A stretch of DNA of 34,312 nucleotides from Pararhodobacter sp. (GCA_020832665.1 JAFIEG010000042.1:1-34312), one strand, 5' to 3'; shown: positions 15,497 to 24,397, counted from the stretch's first letter. Numbers and translations: made by a program. Notes: generated by a model not told the origin, from the letters alone.

Positions 15497-17101
15497 ATGC
15501 GCCCTGCAGGCCGCGGCGAGCTGGACTCGCTTTATTTCGACTATCCCCATTTCGACCCGCCCTCGCGCCCGGCAAGCGAGGAGCCTTGCCCGGTGGCGAT
15601 TGTCGGCGCGGGGCCGGTGGGCATGGTGGCGGCGCTGACCCTTGCGCAGCACGGCCTGCGCTGCGTGTTGCTGGACAACAAGGCCACCTTCAATGACGGC
15701 AGCCGCGCGATTTGCATCTCGCGATCGAGCTTTCACATCCTCGATCAGCTTGGCGTGGTGGCGCGGTTTCTTGACAAGTCGCTGGGTTGGACGCTGGGGC
15801 GAAGCTTCTTTCGCGGCCGGCAGATTCTGGAATTCGCCATGCCCGACAGCGCAAACGAGAAATTTCGCCCGATGTACAATCTGCATCAGCAGTATATCGA
15901 GGCATTCCTGTGGGAGGCGGTCGCACAATCGCCGCTGATCGAGGCGCGCTGGCAAAGCGAGGTCGTGGCGCTGGAGGCCGCGCCCGGACAGGTCACGCTG
16001 GGCGTGCAGGATCCGAACGGGCGCTACGATCTGCAAGCGCAATGGGTCATCGCCGCCGATGGCGCACGCAGCGCGGTGCGGCGCCTGTGCGGGTTGCGGC
16101 TCAAGGGTGACAATCATGAGGGGCGCTATGTCATCGCCGATGTGCAGATGGCGCATGATTACCCGACCATCCGCCGGGCGCTGTTCGACCCGGCCTCGCG
16201 CCCCGGCGGTACCGTGCTGATCCATCGCCAGCCCGATGATATCTGGCGCATCGACTATCAGCTGCATGAGGGCGAAAGCGTGGAAGAGGCCATGCGCGAG
16301 GAAAGCGTGCGCGCCTCGGTTTCCGGCGTCCTGCGCGAGATCGGCCATGAGGGCGGCTGGGATCTGGAATGGTGGAGCGTCTATTCCGCCAACACCCTGT
16401 TACTCGATGACTATCGCCATGGCCGCGTCTTCTTTGCCGGCGACAGCGCGCATATCGTGCCGATTTTCGGCGTGCGCGGGCTCAACAACGGCATCGCCGA
16501 TGCGCATAATATCGGCTGGAAAATTGCTGCGGTGATAAAGGACCAGGCCGGCGACGCGCTGCTCGACAGCTATACGCCCGAGCGCAGGGGCGCCACGCTC
16601 GATGTCTTTGCCAATGCCACCAAGAGCACCCGTTTCATGACCCCGCCCAGCCATGGCTGGCGCATCATGCGCGATGCCGCCCTGTCGCTGGCGCTGACCC
16701 GCGAAAGCGCCGGCGCGCTGGCCAATCCGCGGCAGATGACGCCCTATAGCTATGCCGACAGCCCGCTCACCGCCGCCGATGACGAGGGCTTCGCTTCCGG
16801 GCCGGTGCCCGGCGCCATGGTGCAGGATGTGGCGCTTGCTGATGGCTATCTGAGCGACCGGCTGGGCAAGGACTTCACCCTGATCGCCTTTGGCGCGCCT
16901 GCGCTGCCCGATCAGCCGGGTTTGAGCGTGGTTTCGCTTCCATCAACCGGCGCGGCGGCGGAGACATACGGCGCGCAGGAGGGCAGCGCCTATCTGATTC
17001 GCCCCGATCTGCACATCGCCGCGCGCTGGCGGCAGGCCAGTTCTGAAAAGATCCGCAAGGCGCTGGAGAGCGTCATGGCACAGGCGAGGAAAACCGCATG
17101 A
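15497..17101 (+). CDS. Class A FAD-dependent monooxygenase (MhpA/PheA-like)
   Basis: A 534-residue cytoplasmic flavoprotein of the aromatic hydroxylase group, predicted to insert one oxygen atom from O2 into an aromatic substrate using NAD(P)H. The Rossmann GxGxxG is VAIVGAGPVGMVAAL (about 33-47), the DG motif is VIAADGARSAVRRL (Asp188) and the GD motif is FFAGDSAHIVPIFGVRGLN (about 312-330). Closest by eye to 3-(3-hydroxyphenyl)propionate-type hydroxylases; substrate not provable. Start ATG at 15497 has a very strong ribosome site (GGAGGAAGGAAG); the longer frame from 15365 overlaps the divergent regulator and was rejected. It overlaps the DUF2783 gene by 4 bp (ATGA). No ring-cleavage enzyme genes are nearby. 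Confidence 0.9.
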   Translation: MRPAGRGELDSLYFDYPHFDPPSRPASEEPCPVAIVGAGPVGMVAALTLAQHGLRCVLLDNKATFNDGSRAICISRSSFHILDQLGVVARFLDKSLGWTLGRSFFRGRQILEFAMPDSANEKFRPMYNLHQQYIEAFLWEAVAQSPLIEARWQSEVVALEAAPGQVTLGVQDPNGRYDLQAQWVIAADGARSAVRRLCGLRLKGDNHEGRYVIADVQMAHDYPTIRRALFDPASRPGGTVLIHRQPDDIWRIDYQLHEGESVEEAMREESVRASVSGVLREIGHEGGWDLEWWSVYSANTLLLDDYRHGRVFFAGDSAHIVPIFGVRGLNNGIADAHNIGWKIAAVIKDQAGDALLDSYTPERRGATLDVFANATKSTRFMTPPSHGWRIMRDAALSLALTRESAGALANPRQMTPYSYADSPLTAADDEGFASGPVPGAMVQDVALADGYLSDRLGKDFTLIAFGAPALPDQPGLSVVSLPSTGAAAETYGAQEGSAYLIRPDLHIAARWRQASSEKIRKALESVMAQARKTA

Positions 17102-17301
17102 CCCAGCAGGAACTCGAAACCATCTATGAGGCCCTTGCCAAGGCGATCGACGCCATCGAGGATGGCCAGCGCGAGCTTTACCTCGCCAAACTCGCCCTCG
17201 CGCTGGTTGAAACGCTCGACGATCTGCCCCGGGCAATGGCCGTGATCGAGGAATGCAGGACCGGGCTTGTCGAACCCGGCGCTGCTGGCAGCAAGAAGTG
17301 A
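17098..17301 (+). CDS. DUF2783 family small protein
   Basis: A 67-residue, highly helical soluble protein (LETIYEALAKAIDAIEDGQ, LYLAKLALALVETL) resembling DUF2783, a family of unknown function often encoded directly after class A flavin monooxygenases. Its start codon overlaps the monooxygenase stop (ATGA), so the two are translationally coupled and the product may be an accessory or stabilising partner. No cysteine pair or cofactor motif beyond one Cys in EECRTG. Confidence 0.75.
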   Translation: MTQQELETIYEALAKAIDAIEDGQRELYLAKLALALVETLDDLPRAMAVIEECRTGLVEPGAAGSKK

Positions 17302-17818
17302 CGGCCGGGCCTGCCAATACCCCAGCACCACCAGAGCCTCCGGGCCTGCCCGAGCGGCCAACCCGCCCTGGCCAATGAGTTGCTCAAGGCGGATACGTCA
17401 TTGCCGCGCCTTCGGCGCTTGTTGCGGCCATTTCCTGCAGGAAGCTAGTGCCGCGCCTTCCCCTGGGCGCGGCAACCCGCCTTTCCCGTCGTTACCGGCT
17501 GATGCCTCGCCAGTCGCTCGCTGCGCGTGCAACCAACCCTTCCGGGTGATTGCTCGGCCGAACCACTGACAAGTTTCCCCGGCCCGGGAAACAGATTGCG
17601 AAGGGGGCGTTCTGGCGCGGGCGGGATCTCGAGCGTCGCAGTTGCACGCAGTTGGATCGCCCGACGCATCATAGCCGGGCACAGGGTCATCACCGCGCCC
17701 GCAAGCGCGTCTGGCGGCGTTGTGATGCTCCCGAACCGGCCAACCCGGCATTGGCGGTTCGAAAATTCGCGGTTTTCGGTTACGCTGGGGTGATCCTGCC
17801 GCAGCCGAAAGCCTTGAC
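17302..17818. other. 517-bp intergenic region
   Basis: No frame in this stretch looks like a real protein; those present are Pro/Arg-rich and overlap one another. It holds a 7-bp-arm dyad GTTTCCC-CGGCCC-GGGAAAC (17573-17592) and two copies of CGGGCCTGCC (17306-17315 and 17340-17349). Near the right end there is a weak promoter-like pair (TTGGCG near 17752, TTACGCT near 17779) that could serve the cytochrome-propeller gene. It may contain remnants of a decayed gene, but nothing recognisable remains. Confidence 0.5.
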
Positions 17819-19060
17819 ATGCCCCGCAAGTCGCTCCGTTCCGTTCTCGTTGCAGCCGCGCTTTGCCATCCCGCCCTGGCCCTCGCCCTGCCCGATGGCG
17901 AGGGGCGCGATACGGTCGAGGCTGTCTGCGCCTCCTGCCACGGAGTGCATCTGATCGAGCGCAGTTCGGGCTATACGCATGACGAGTGGCAGTTTCTGTC
18001 TGCCACCATGATCGACCTGTCGGGCGATCCCGCCATGCAATCGGAAATCATCGATTATCTGGCCGAACACTTCCCGCCCGGCGACAACCGTGCGGCGACG
18101 CCGGCCGATGGCCCGCTGAGCATCCATTTCGAGGAATGGAAGGTGCCCACGCTTGGCCAGCGCTCGCGCGATCCGGTCGAGGCGCCCGATGGCAGCATCT
18201 GGTGGGTAGGGCAATGGCTGGACATCCTTGGCCGGCTCGACCCTGAAACCGGCGCGATGGAGGAATTCGACCTGCCTGCCGGCGCGCGGCCGCATTCGGT
18301 GAATATCGGCCCCGACGGTGCCGCCTGGTACACCGGCAACCGCAACGCCACCATGGGCCGGTTCGACCCGCAAACCGGCGAAATCACCGAATTTCCCATG
18401 CCCGACGAAGACGCGCGCGACCCGCACACAGCCGAGTTCGCCGCCGATGGCATACTGTGGTTCAGCCTGCAGCAAAGCAACATGATCGGCCGGCTGGACC
18501 CGGAAAGCGGCGACGTGCGGCTTGTCACCAGCCCGCGCGAGCGCTCGCGCCCCTATGGGCTGAAGATTGCCGAGGATGGCACCGTGTGGGTTTCCTGCAA
18601 CGGCGCCAACTGTCTGCTGCGCATCGACCCCGACACGATGGAGATCAGCGAGATCACGCTGCCCGAAGCCGGCACCACCGTGCGCCGGCTCGATATCGAC
18701 GAGGACGGAATCATCTGGTGGGTGAATTCCGGTCTGGGGCGGCTGGGCCGCTACGACCCGACGAGCGGCGACATTCAGGAATGGGACTCGCCCAGCGGGC
18801 CGCAATCGCACCCTTATGCCATCGCGATGTTCGATGGCGCGGTCTGGTACAATGAAAGCGGGGTGCGGCCCGACATGCTGGTGCGCTTTGATCCCGAGAC
18901 CGAGGCTTTCCAGAGCTGGCCGATTCCCTCGGGCCCGGTGCATGCCGGCATCCTGCGCCACATGCGTACCACGCTCGATGGCGAGGCGCTGCTGATCCAC
19001 CAGAGCGGCACCAACCACATCGCCCGCGTTACCATCGAGCGCGACAGCCCCGCCCGGTAG
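17819..19060 (+). CDS. c-type cytochrome domain fused to Vgb-like beta-propeller
   Basis: A 413-residue exported protein. Signal peptide at about 1-24 (SVLVAAALCHPALALA), then a short haem c domain with CASCH (Cys37-His41) in a segment of about 80 residues. The remainder is a beta-propeller of about seven blades: six clear copies of a W-x-x ... GR-x-D-P-x-T/S-G ... P pattern (IWWVGQWLDILGRLDPETG, AWYTGNRNATMGRFDPQTG, LWFSLQQSNMIGRLDPESG and so on) and a weaker last one. Such propellers are seen in virginiamycin B lyase (Vgb) and related proteins. A streptogramin-lyase role is not implied: the haem-binding fusion and signal peptide point to periplasmic redox or sensing. It stands alone, and its convergent neighbour is an acyltransferase. 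No strong ribosome site at 17819. Confidence 0.82.
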   Translation: MPRKSLRSVLVAAALCHPALALALPDGEGRDTVEAVCASCHGVHLIERSSGYTHDEWQFLSATMIDLSGDPAMQSEIIDYLAEHFPPGDNRAATPADGPLSIHFEEWKVPTLGQRSRDPVEAPDGSIWWVGQWLDILGRLDPETGAMEEFDLPAGARPHSVNIGPDGAAWYTGNRNATMGRFDPQTGEITEFPMPDEDARDPHTAEFAADGILWFSLQQSNMIGRLDPESGDVRLVTSPRERSRPYGLKIAEDGTVWVSCNGANCLLRIDPDTMEISEITLPEAGTTVRRLDIDEDGIIWWVNSGLGRLGRYDPTSGDIQEWDSPSGPQSHPYAIAMFDGAVWYNESGVRPDMLVRFDPETEAFQSWPIPSGPVHAGILRHMRTTLDGEALLIHQSGTNHIARVTIERDSPAR

Positions 19061-19064
19061 CAAC

Positions 19065-19084
19065 GCCCGAGCGCAAAGCCGGGC
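19065..19084. terminator. Weak hairpin after the cytochrome-propeller gene
   Basis: GCCCG / CGGGC arms (19065-19069, 19080-19084) around a 10-nt loop lie 4 bp past the stop, in the 51-bp gap to the convergent acyltransferase gene. The short stem and absent T-run make this only a possible bidirectional terminator. Confidence 0.3.
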
Positions 19085-19111
19085 ATGCCATTCGGGTGGC
19101 TGTCGCCGGCG

Positions 19112-19987
19112 TCAGCTGCCCATCCAGCGGCGCAGCAGCCAGTACCACTGCCCCGGATTGGCGAGAACGCGTGCCGAAAGGCTGTCATTGATGGCCGTGG
19201 TCATGGTCAGGGCGTCGGTGTGGGGGATCGGCGCCTCGAACTCGACATCGAACTCCGCGCCATCGGGCCGGCGCGTACCGTAGGCGGGCACAAGGGGCAG
19301 GTCATATTTCAGCGCCAGCGCGGCGGCCGATGTCGATGTCAGGGCGGGCAGGCCGAGGAAGGCGACAGGGATCCCGCCAGCATATTTCTCGTCAAGCAGG
19401 ATTGCCAGAAAGCCACCCTTGCGCAGGTGGCGCACCAGATCCATCGTGCCGGCGCGCCCGATCGCGATGACGGGCCGGCCGCCCTGTTCGATACCGGCAA
19501 GAAAGCCCCGCTGGTAGAAACGGTTCTTCTGCGGGCGATAGACGGCCCCTGTCTCCATCCCTCTTGCCTTGAGGACGGCGCGCACGGCATCCCACTGGCC
19601 GAAATGGCCGGAAACGATGATCGCGCCCTTTCCCTCGGCACGCGCCTGCTCGAGCGCCGCCAGCCCCGGACCCGAGACATGGAAGCGCTCCGGTCTTGCC
19701 TGGAACTCGGCGCTGTGCAGGATCTCGAAAAGGGTGCGCCCCATGTTGCGGCCCATCTCGCGGCTCAGTGCCGCGCGTTGAGCGCGCGGCATGTCGGGGA
19801 AGACCCGCAGCACTTCGCTGTCGAAGCGCCAGCGCGCGGGCGGAAACCAGCGCATCGCGAATCCGACCATGTTCCCGAACAACCGGGCCCGATGATCGAG
19901 ATTGCGCAGGCGTGTCGCTGACAAGGCAGACCACAGCGGAATATACTGGGCGCGATGCCAGGCCGAGGTGAAGAAGCGGGAAGCCAT
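19112..19987 (-). CDS. LpxL/HtrB-family lipid A acyltransferase
   Basis: A 291-residue membrane-associated acyltransferase. The catalytic HX4D motif is HFGQWD (His128-Asp133) after GKGAIIVSG. Typical later elements are the RPQKNRFYQRGF block, a conserved LLDEK, and a WYWLLRRW C-terminus like the 'QYLWxHRRWK' end of lauroyl acyltransferases. It would transfer an acyl chain from acyl-ACP onto a lipid A precursor at the inner membrane; a lysophospholipid or ornithine-lipid substrate cannot be excluded. The frame is open to 20266, but the upstream part is repeat-bearing intergenic DNA. MASRFFTSAWHRAQYIPLW is the plausible start (ATG 19987), though without a good ribosome site. It lies 223 bp after ureG, past a repeat element, and is probably expressed separately. 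Confidence 0.85.
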   Translation of the reverse strand: MASRFFTSAWHRAQYIPLWSALSATRLRNLDHRARLFGNMVGFAMRWFPPARWRFDSEVLRVFPDMPRAQRAALSREMGRNMGRTLFEILHSAEFQARPERFHVSGPGLAALEQARAEGKGAIIVSGHFGQWDAVRAVLKARGMETGAVYRPQKNRFYQRGFLAGIEQGGRPVIAIGRAGTMDLVRHLRKGGFLAILLDEKYAGGIPVAFLGLPALTSTSAAALALKYDLPLVPAYGTRRPDGAEFDVEFEAPIPHTDALTMTTAINDSLSARVLANPGQWYWLLRRWMGS

Positions 19988-20127
19988 ACACAGTCTATGG
20001 GCGCATTCTTGCTTCCGGCCAACACTTATTCGCCAAGCGGGGCTGACAATCTGCTGATCACGAAAGGGTAACCGCATCGGCTGCGCGGTCATGGCGCGGC
20101 TTTCCTGCGTACTGTGCGCCGGCGGCG

Positions 20128-20195
20128 GCAGCGCCCGCAAGGCGCGCGAGGCGGGTGGGCGGGAGCGCGGCTGAGCTGGGCGCTTTTCGCCCACC
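20128..20195 (-). repeat. Partial copy of the xerD-downstream repeat, after ureG
   Basis: GCAGCGCCCGC (20128-20138), then a GC-rich loop-like segment, then GGGAGC-x-CGGCTGAGCTGGGCGCTT ending at 20185. These match the element at 9690-9764 in order; 29 bases up to 20185 match with two differences. The left arm of the long inverted repeat is missing here, but a shorter dyad GGTGGGCG / CGCCCACC (20154-20161, 20188-20195) remains. It begins about 15 bp past the ureG stop and may act as the urease operon terminator. Confidence 0.65.
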
Positions 20196-20210
20196 TGCCG
20201 GGCTCTTCCT

Positions 20211-20873
20211 TCAGGTGGAATTGACGCCGGTCGCGGTGCGCTCGAATTGCCGCACCCCTTCGGCAAGCCCGCCCAGCGCCTCGATCAGCCTGACGATCTC
20301 ATCCACCCCCTTGTCATGGGCAAGCGATGCGATGACGAAAGGGTTGTCGCCACGCGCGGCGCGCGCATCTTGCGCGAGTTGCTCGACACACACGCCGACA
20401 TAAGGCGCGAGATCGGTCTTGTTGATGACCAGAATATCCGAGCGAGCCACGCCGGGGCCGCGCTTGCGCGGAATGTCCTGCCCGGCGGCGGTGTCGATCA
20501 GATAAACGGTCAGATCGGCAAGCTCGGGCGAGAAAGTCGCGGCGAGATTGTCGCCGCCCGATTCGATGAAGACGATATCAAGCTGGGGAAAGGCCGCGTT
20601 GAGATCGGCCAGCGCGGCAAGGTTGATCGAGGCATCCTCGCGAATGGCGGTATGTGGGCAGCCGCCGGTTTCGATGCCGCGAATGCGCGCCGCCGGCAGC
20701 GCCTGCGCGCGCACCAGCGCCTCGGCATCCTCGCGGGTGTAGATGTCGTTGGTGATGACCGCGATCTCGTAGCGGCTGCGCATCGCGCGGCAAAGCTTTT
20801 CGGTCAGCGTCGTCTTGCCCGCGCCGACAGGGCCGCCGATGCCCACACGCAGCGGGCCGTTGGGGGAAGTCAT
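20211..20873 (-). CDS. ureG: Urease accessory GTPase UreG
   Basis: A 220-residue SIMIBI-class GTPase that delivers Ni2+ into apo-urease in complex with UreD(H) and UreF. The P-loop is [10 protein letters not shown] (about 13-22), the nickel-binding CPH motif is at 72-74 ([13 protein letters not shown]), the Walker B-like [15 protein letters not shown] follows, and the guanine-specificity motif is NKTD at 151-154. All expected functional residues are present. It overlaps ureF by 4 bp and is the last gene of the urease operon, followed by a repeat/hairpin element. Confidence 0.97.
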   Translation of the reverse strand: MTSPNGPLRVGIGGPVGAGKTTLTEKLCRAMRSRYEIAVITNDIYTREDAEALVRAQALPAARIRGIETGGCPHTAIREDASINLAALADLNAAFPQLDIVFIESGGDNLAATFSPELADLTVYLIDTAAGQDIPRKRGPGVARSDILVINKTDLAPYVGVCVEQLAQDARAARGDNPFVIASLAHDKGVDEIVRLIEALGGLAEGVRQFERTATGVNST

Positions 20874-21532
20874 GTGCGAAATATCCTTGTCTCCAGGGTT
20901 TCGTGCCAGGCCGAGGCCATGTCGCCACGCAAGAATGCGCCGCCCAGGTCATCGCGCGTCGCGGTGGCGGCGAAGGCCGCGACATCAAGGACTGTCGGGT
21001 GCAGCGCGGCCAGAACCTGCTGCCCCTCGGTCTGGCCCAGCGGCACGAAGCGCACGGCAATGGTGACCAGATTGCCGGCGAAGGCCTGCAGCATCAGCGC
21101 GATCACCGATGCCGGCGCAAGCGCCATGTCGCGCCCCAGCGCGCCAATCGCCACCGGCACCGCCATCGGGGCAAGCGCGCGCCCGCTCAGCGCGCCAAGC
21201 GTGCGGGAGAAGGCCACCCCCATGGCGCGCAATTCCTCAAGGCGTTCGCGCGTGGGTGCCAGCGCCTCGGCCAGTTCGGCCAGTTCCAGCGGGTCATGGC
21301 CACGCAGGGCAAGGCTGCAAAGGATCGCATCATTGCGCCCCGCGCCATGCTCCAGCGCCGCCGCCAGCCAGCGCCGCAGGCTGGCCGCGCAGCTCACCTC
21401 GCGCGCGGCGATGGCCCATTCCAGCCCGTGCGAATAGGCAAAACCGCCCAACGGAAAGGCGGGCGAAAGCCATTGCACGAGGTCAAGAAGATCCCTGCAG
21501 GGAGGCGAAATGGGTGGCGCCGCGTCCCTCAT
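20870..21532 (-). CDS. ureF: Urease accessory protein UreF
   Basis: A 220-residue all-helical chaperone that bridges UreD and UreG during nickel insertion. Family segments: [27 protein letters not shown] at the N-terminus, [14 protein letters not shown]-type region in the middle, and a [14 protein letters not shown] stretch in the C-terminal third. Length is normal. The 4-bp overlap with ureG and 9-bp gap from ureE show a tight operon. Start ATG at 21532. Confidence 0.94.
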   Translation of the reverse strand: MRDAAPPISPPCRDLLDLVQWLSPAFPLGGFAYSHGLEWAIAAREVSCAASLRRWLAAALEHGAGRNDAILCSLALRGHDPLELAELAEALAPTRERLEELRAMGVAFSRTLGALSGRALAPMAVPVAIGALGRDMALAPASVIALMLQAFAGNLVTIAVRFVPLGQTEGQQVLAALHPTVLDVAAFAATATRDDLGGAFLRGDMASAWHETLETRIFRT

Positions 21533-21541
21533 CGCGCGGCT

Positions 21542-22006
21542 TCAATGGTCATGCGCGTGATGGTCATGGCCCATGGTCCGGCCATGGCCATAGGCGCCGC
21601 CCTCGGGGGTGAAGGGGGCGTTGATATCGCGCAACTCGGCCCCCAGCCTGCGCAGCATGTCGGCAAGCACCGGGTCGCGCCGGATCAGCAGTTGGCCGGA
21701 ACCGATCTGGCACGGGGTGTGGCGGTTGCCGATATGCCAGGCCAGTCGGGCGAGATTGTCGCCGCGCACCGCATGCAGCGGCTCGGGCGCGGCGCGAACG
21801 GCGACAAGCCGGCCGTCGGTCAGCTCGAAGGCATCACCCTCATTCACGTTCACCGTCTCGGCAAGATCGACGAAGAAGACCTGCCCGCAGCCGGTTTGCA
21901 GACGCTTGCGACGCAACAGGCGCGATTCATAGTCGAGCGCGATGGCGGCCTGCGCGACGGACCAATTGCCGGCGCGATGCAGGACATGGCAGCGGGGCGC
22001 GCTCAT
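21542..22006 (-). CDS. ureE: Urease accessory nickel chaperone UreE
   Basis: A 154-residue metallochaperone that binds Ni2+ and passes it to UreG. An N-terminal UreE fold (ALDYESRLLRRKRLQ) is followed by the metal-binding domain with HIGNRHTPCQI, the usual interface histidine region. The C-terminus is His-rich: GHGRTMGHDHHAHDH, a nickel-buffering tail found in many but not all UreE proteins. It lies 19 bp after the DUF1127 gene and 9 bp before ureF. Confidence 0.95.
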   Translation of the reverse strand: MSAPRCHVLHRAGNWSVAQAAIALDYESRLLRRKRLQTGCGQVFFVDLAETVNVNEGDAFELTDGRLVAVRAAPEPLHAVRGDNLARLAWHIGNRHTPCQIGSGQLLIRRDPVLADMLRRLGAELRDINAPFTPEGGAYGHGRTMGHDHHAHDH

Positions 22007-22025
22007 GGCGCGCCCTGCAAAGCGC

Positions 22026-22301
22026 TCAGCTTCCCAGAAGGTCGCGGAAGACGTGGCGCGGAACGTCCACGCGCGTCAGCCCCATTTCGGCCAGCTGCGC
22101 GTCGCTTTTCGCATAAAGCGCCTCGATCTCGTCTTGGCGCGCCAAGGCTTTTGCGAAGCCGTTGATCCCCTGCCCGATCGAGGCGAAGAACGCGTCGACC
22201 CGGCGCTGGACCTGATTGGAAAGCGGATTTCTGATTGCAGACACAGACAAGGGAAATCTCCGGTTCAGGTGGTCTCGTCCCACTGCCTGCGATATAGTCA
22301 T
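22026..22301 (-). CDS. DUF1127-like small protein inside the urease operon
   Basis: A 91-residue protein whose C-terminal half, ALARQDEIEALYAKSDAQLAEMGLTRVDVPRHVFRDLLG (residues about 52-90), matches the DUF1127 / YjiS-like pattern: an Arg/Leu-rich helix, then 'sDaeLa-lGl-R-di'. In other alphaproteobacteria, small DUF1127 proteins have been linked to RNA turnover and to phosphate and carbon metabolism. The N-terminal ~45 residues (RRFPLSVSAIRNPLSNQVQ) are not part of the usual domain. ATG at 22301 is assigned; the start is uncertain because no strong ribosome site is seen. It sits between ureC (84 bp) and ureE (19 bp) on the same strand, which is unusual for a core urease cluster and suggests co-expression. 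Confidence 0.7.
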   Translation of the reverse strand: MTISQAVGRDHLNRRFPLSVSAIRNPLSNQVQRRVDAFFASIGQGINGFAKALARQDEIEALYAKSDAQLAEMGLTRVDVPRHVFRDLLGS

Positions 22302-22385
22302 TCTTGGCGATCATAGTATTGCCTTTTCTGCATGGCGGCATTGCGTCCCGGCATTCCTGCTGCATCGCGGCATATGCCCCTCGCC

Positions 22386-24095
22386 TCAGTACATGAAATA
22401 GCGTTGTGCCAGCGGCAGTTCCGCCGCCGGTTCGCAGGTCAGCACCACGCCGTCGGCGCGCACCTCATAGGTTTCGGGGTCCACCTCGATCTTCGGGCAC
22501 AGATCGTTGAGCTTCATCGCCGATTTGCCGATCGGCGCGCGCGTGCCGGCAACCGCGAGCGTTTCCTTGGCCAGCCCCAGCCTGCCGCCCACGCCTTCTG
22601 CCTGCGCCGCCGCCGAGACGAAGCTGACCGAGCTGCGCGTCAGGCTGGCGCCGAATGCGGCGAACATCGGCTGGGAATGCACGGGTTGAACGGGGATCGA
22701 GCCATTCGGATCGCCCATCTGCGCCATGGCGATCGAGCCGCCAAGCAGCACCATCTCGGGCTTGGCACCGAAGAAGGCGGGCTTCCAGATCGCCAGATCG
22801 GCGCGCTTGCCTACCTCGATCGAGCCGATATGCGCCGCGATTCCATGCGCGATGGCCGGGTTGATGGTGTATTTCGCGATATAGCGGCGCGCGCGGACAT
22901 TGTCGTTCTCGCCTGTCTCCTCTGGCAGGCGACCGCGCTGCAGCTTCATCTTGTGTGCCGTCTGCCAGGTGCGGATGATGACCTCGCCCACGCGTCCCAT
23001 CGCCTGGCTGTCCGACGAGATGACGGAAAACGCGCCCATATCGTGCAGGATGTCCTCGGCGGCGATGGTCTCGCGCCGGATGCGGCTTTCGGCGAAGGCC
23101 ACATCCTCGGGGATGCGCTTGTCGAGATGGTGGCACACCATGAGCATGTCGAGATGCTCCTCGATGGTGTTGACGGTGTAGGGCCGCGTCGGGTTGGTCG
23201 AGGAGGGGATGACATTGGCCTCGCCGCACAGGCGGATGATATCAGGGGCATGGCCGCCGCCCGCGCCTTCGGTGTGATAGGCGTGGATGGTGCGGCCCTT
23301 GATGGCGGCGATGGTGTGCTCGACGAAGCCCGATTCATTGAGCGTGTCGGAATGGATCATCGCCTGCACGTCGAATGCGTCGCAGACCGACAGGCAATTG
23401 TCGATCACCGCCGGTGTCGTGCCCCAGTCCTCATGCATCTTCAGCGCGCAGGCCCCGGCGCGGATCTGCTCTTCCAGCGCGGCGGGGGTGGAGGCGTTGC
23501 CCTTGCCCGCGAATGCCAGGTTCATGGCGATGCCGTCGGCGGCCTGCAGCATGCGCCCGATATGCCACGGCCCAGGCGTGCAGGTGGTGGCAAGCGTGCC
23601 ATGCGCCGGGCCGGTGCCGCCGCCAAGCATGGTGGTCATCCCCGAATGCAGCGCATGCTCGCATTGCTGCGGGCAGATGAAATGGATGTGGGCGTCGAAC
23701 CCGCCGGCGGTGACGATGCGCCCCTCGGCGGCGATGATCTCGGTGCCCGGGCCGATGACGATATCGACGCCGGGCTGGGTATCGGGGTTGCCGGCCTTGC
23801 CGATGGCGGCGATGGCGCCGTCCCTCAGCCCGATATCGGCCTTGTAGATGCCCGTCCAGTCAAGGATCAGCGCATTGGTGATGACCGTGTCCACCGCCCC
23901 CTCGGCGCGGCTGCGCTGCGACTGGCCCATGCCGTCGCGGATGACCTTGCCGCCGCCGAACTTGACCTCTTCCCCATAGATGGTCAGGTCGCGCTCGACC
24001 TCGATGATCAGATCAGTATCGGCCAGGCGCAGGCGGTCGCCGGTGGTGGGGCCGAACATGTCGGCATAGACCGCGCGAGGGATGGTGGTGCTCAT
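22386..24095 (-). CDS. ureC: Urease alpha subunit UreC
   Basis: A 569-residue catalytic subunit that hydrolyses urea to ammonia and carbamate at a dinuclear nickel site. All ligands are visible: His136 and His138 (AHIHFI), the carbamylated Lys219 (ALKMHEDW), His248 (MIHSD), His274 ([15 protein letters not shown]), Asp362 (SSDSQAMGR), and the active-site flap Cys321-His322 (MVCHHLDK). Numbering is offset by two from the Klebsiella enzyme. Length and C-terminus (LAQRYFMY) are intact. It overlaps ureB by 4 bp. The enzyme should be functional if nickel is supplied. Confidence 0.98.
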   Translation of the reverse strand: MSTTIPRAVYADMFGPTTGDRLRLADTDLIIEVERDLTIYGEEVKFGGGKVIRDGMGQSQRSRAEGAVDTVITNALILDWTGIYKADIGLRDGAIAAIGKAGNPDTQPGVDIVIGPGTEIIAAEGRIVTAGGFDAHIHFICPQQCEHALHSGMTTMLGGGTGPAHGTLATTCTPGPWHIGRMLQAADGIAMNLAFAGKGNASTPAALEEQIRAGACALKMHEDWGTTPAVIDNCLSVCDAFDVQAMIHSDTLNESGFVEHTIAAIKGRTIHAYHTEGAGGGHAPDIIRLCGEANVIPSSTNPTRPYTVNTIEEHLDMLMVCHHLDKRIPEDVAFAESRIRRETIAAEDILHDMGAFSVISSDSQAMGRVGEVIIRTWQTAHKMKLQRGRLPEETGENDNVRARRYIAKYTINPAIAHGIAAHIGSIEVGKRADLAIWKPAFFGAKPEMVLLGGSIAMAQMGDPNGSIPVQPVHSQPMFAAFGASLTRSSVSFVSAAAQAEGVGGRLGLAKETLAVAGTRAPIGKSAMKLNDLCPKIEVDPETYEVRADGVVLTCEPAAELPLAQRYFMY

Positions 24096-24397
24096 AGATC
24101 GCCCATCACTTGCTGGTTGAAGCCAAAGACCCGCCGCGCCCCGGCATAGGGGATCAGGCGCACCTCGCGGGTCTGGCCGGGTTCAAAGCGGATTGCCGTG
24201 CCTGCGGCGATATCAAGGCGCATGCCGCGCGCGGGAGCGCGGTCGAAATCCAGCGCCGGGTTGGTCTCGGCGAAATGATAGTGACTGCCGACCTGCACGG
24301 GGCGGTCGCCGGTATTGGCGACCTCAAGCGTGATCGCCTCGCGCCCCGCATTGAGGGTGATCTCGCCAGCGGCGGGGAAGATCTCGCCGGGGATCAT
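24092..24397 (-). CDS. ureB: Urease beta subunit UreB
   Basis: A 101-residue structural subunit beginning [20 protein letters not shown], with the family motif [20 protein letters not shown] and ending [13 protein letters not shown]. The ATG at 24397 is right inside a longer frame that reads back through ureJ; only the last 101 residues match UreB, so the longer frame is not a fusion. 4-bp overlaps with both ureJ (upstream) and ureC (downstream) indicate tight coupling. No anomalies seen. Confidence 0.97.
   Translation of the reverse strand: MIPGEIFPAAGEITLNAGREAITLEVANTGDRPVQVGSHYHFAETNPALDFDRAPARGMRLDIAAGTAIRFEPGQTREVRLIPYAGARRVFGFNQQVMGDL

Noticed and set aside
17527-17793. Small frames in the 517-bp gap as genes
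   Set aside because: Several overlapping frames on both strands with Arg/Pro/Gly-rich products and no ribosome sites; no family resemblance.
17819-19060. Antibiotic resistance gene (virginiamycin B lyase)
   Set aside because: Propeller repeats resemble Vgb, but the signal peptide and haem-binding CASCH domain point to a periplasmic redox protein; resistance is not supported.
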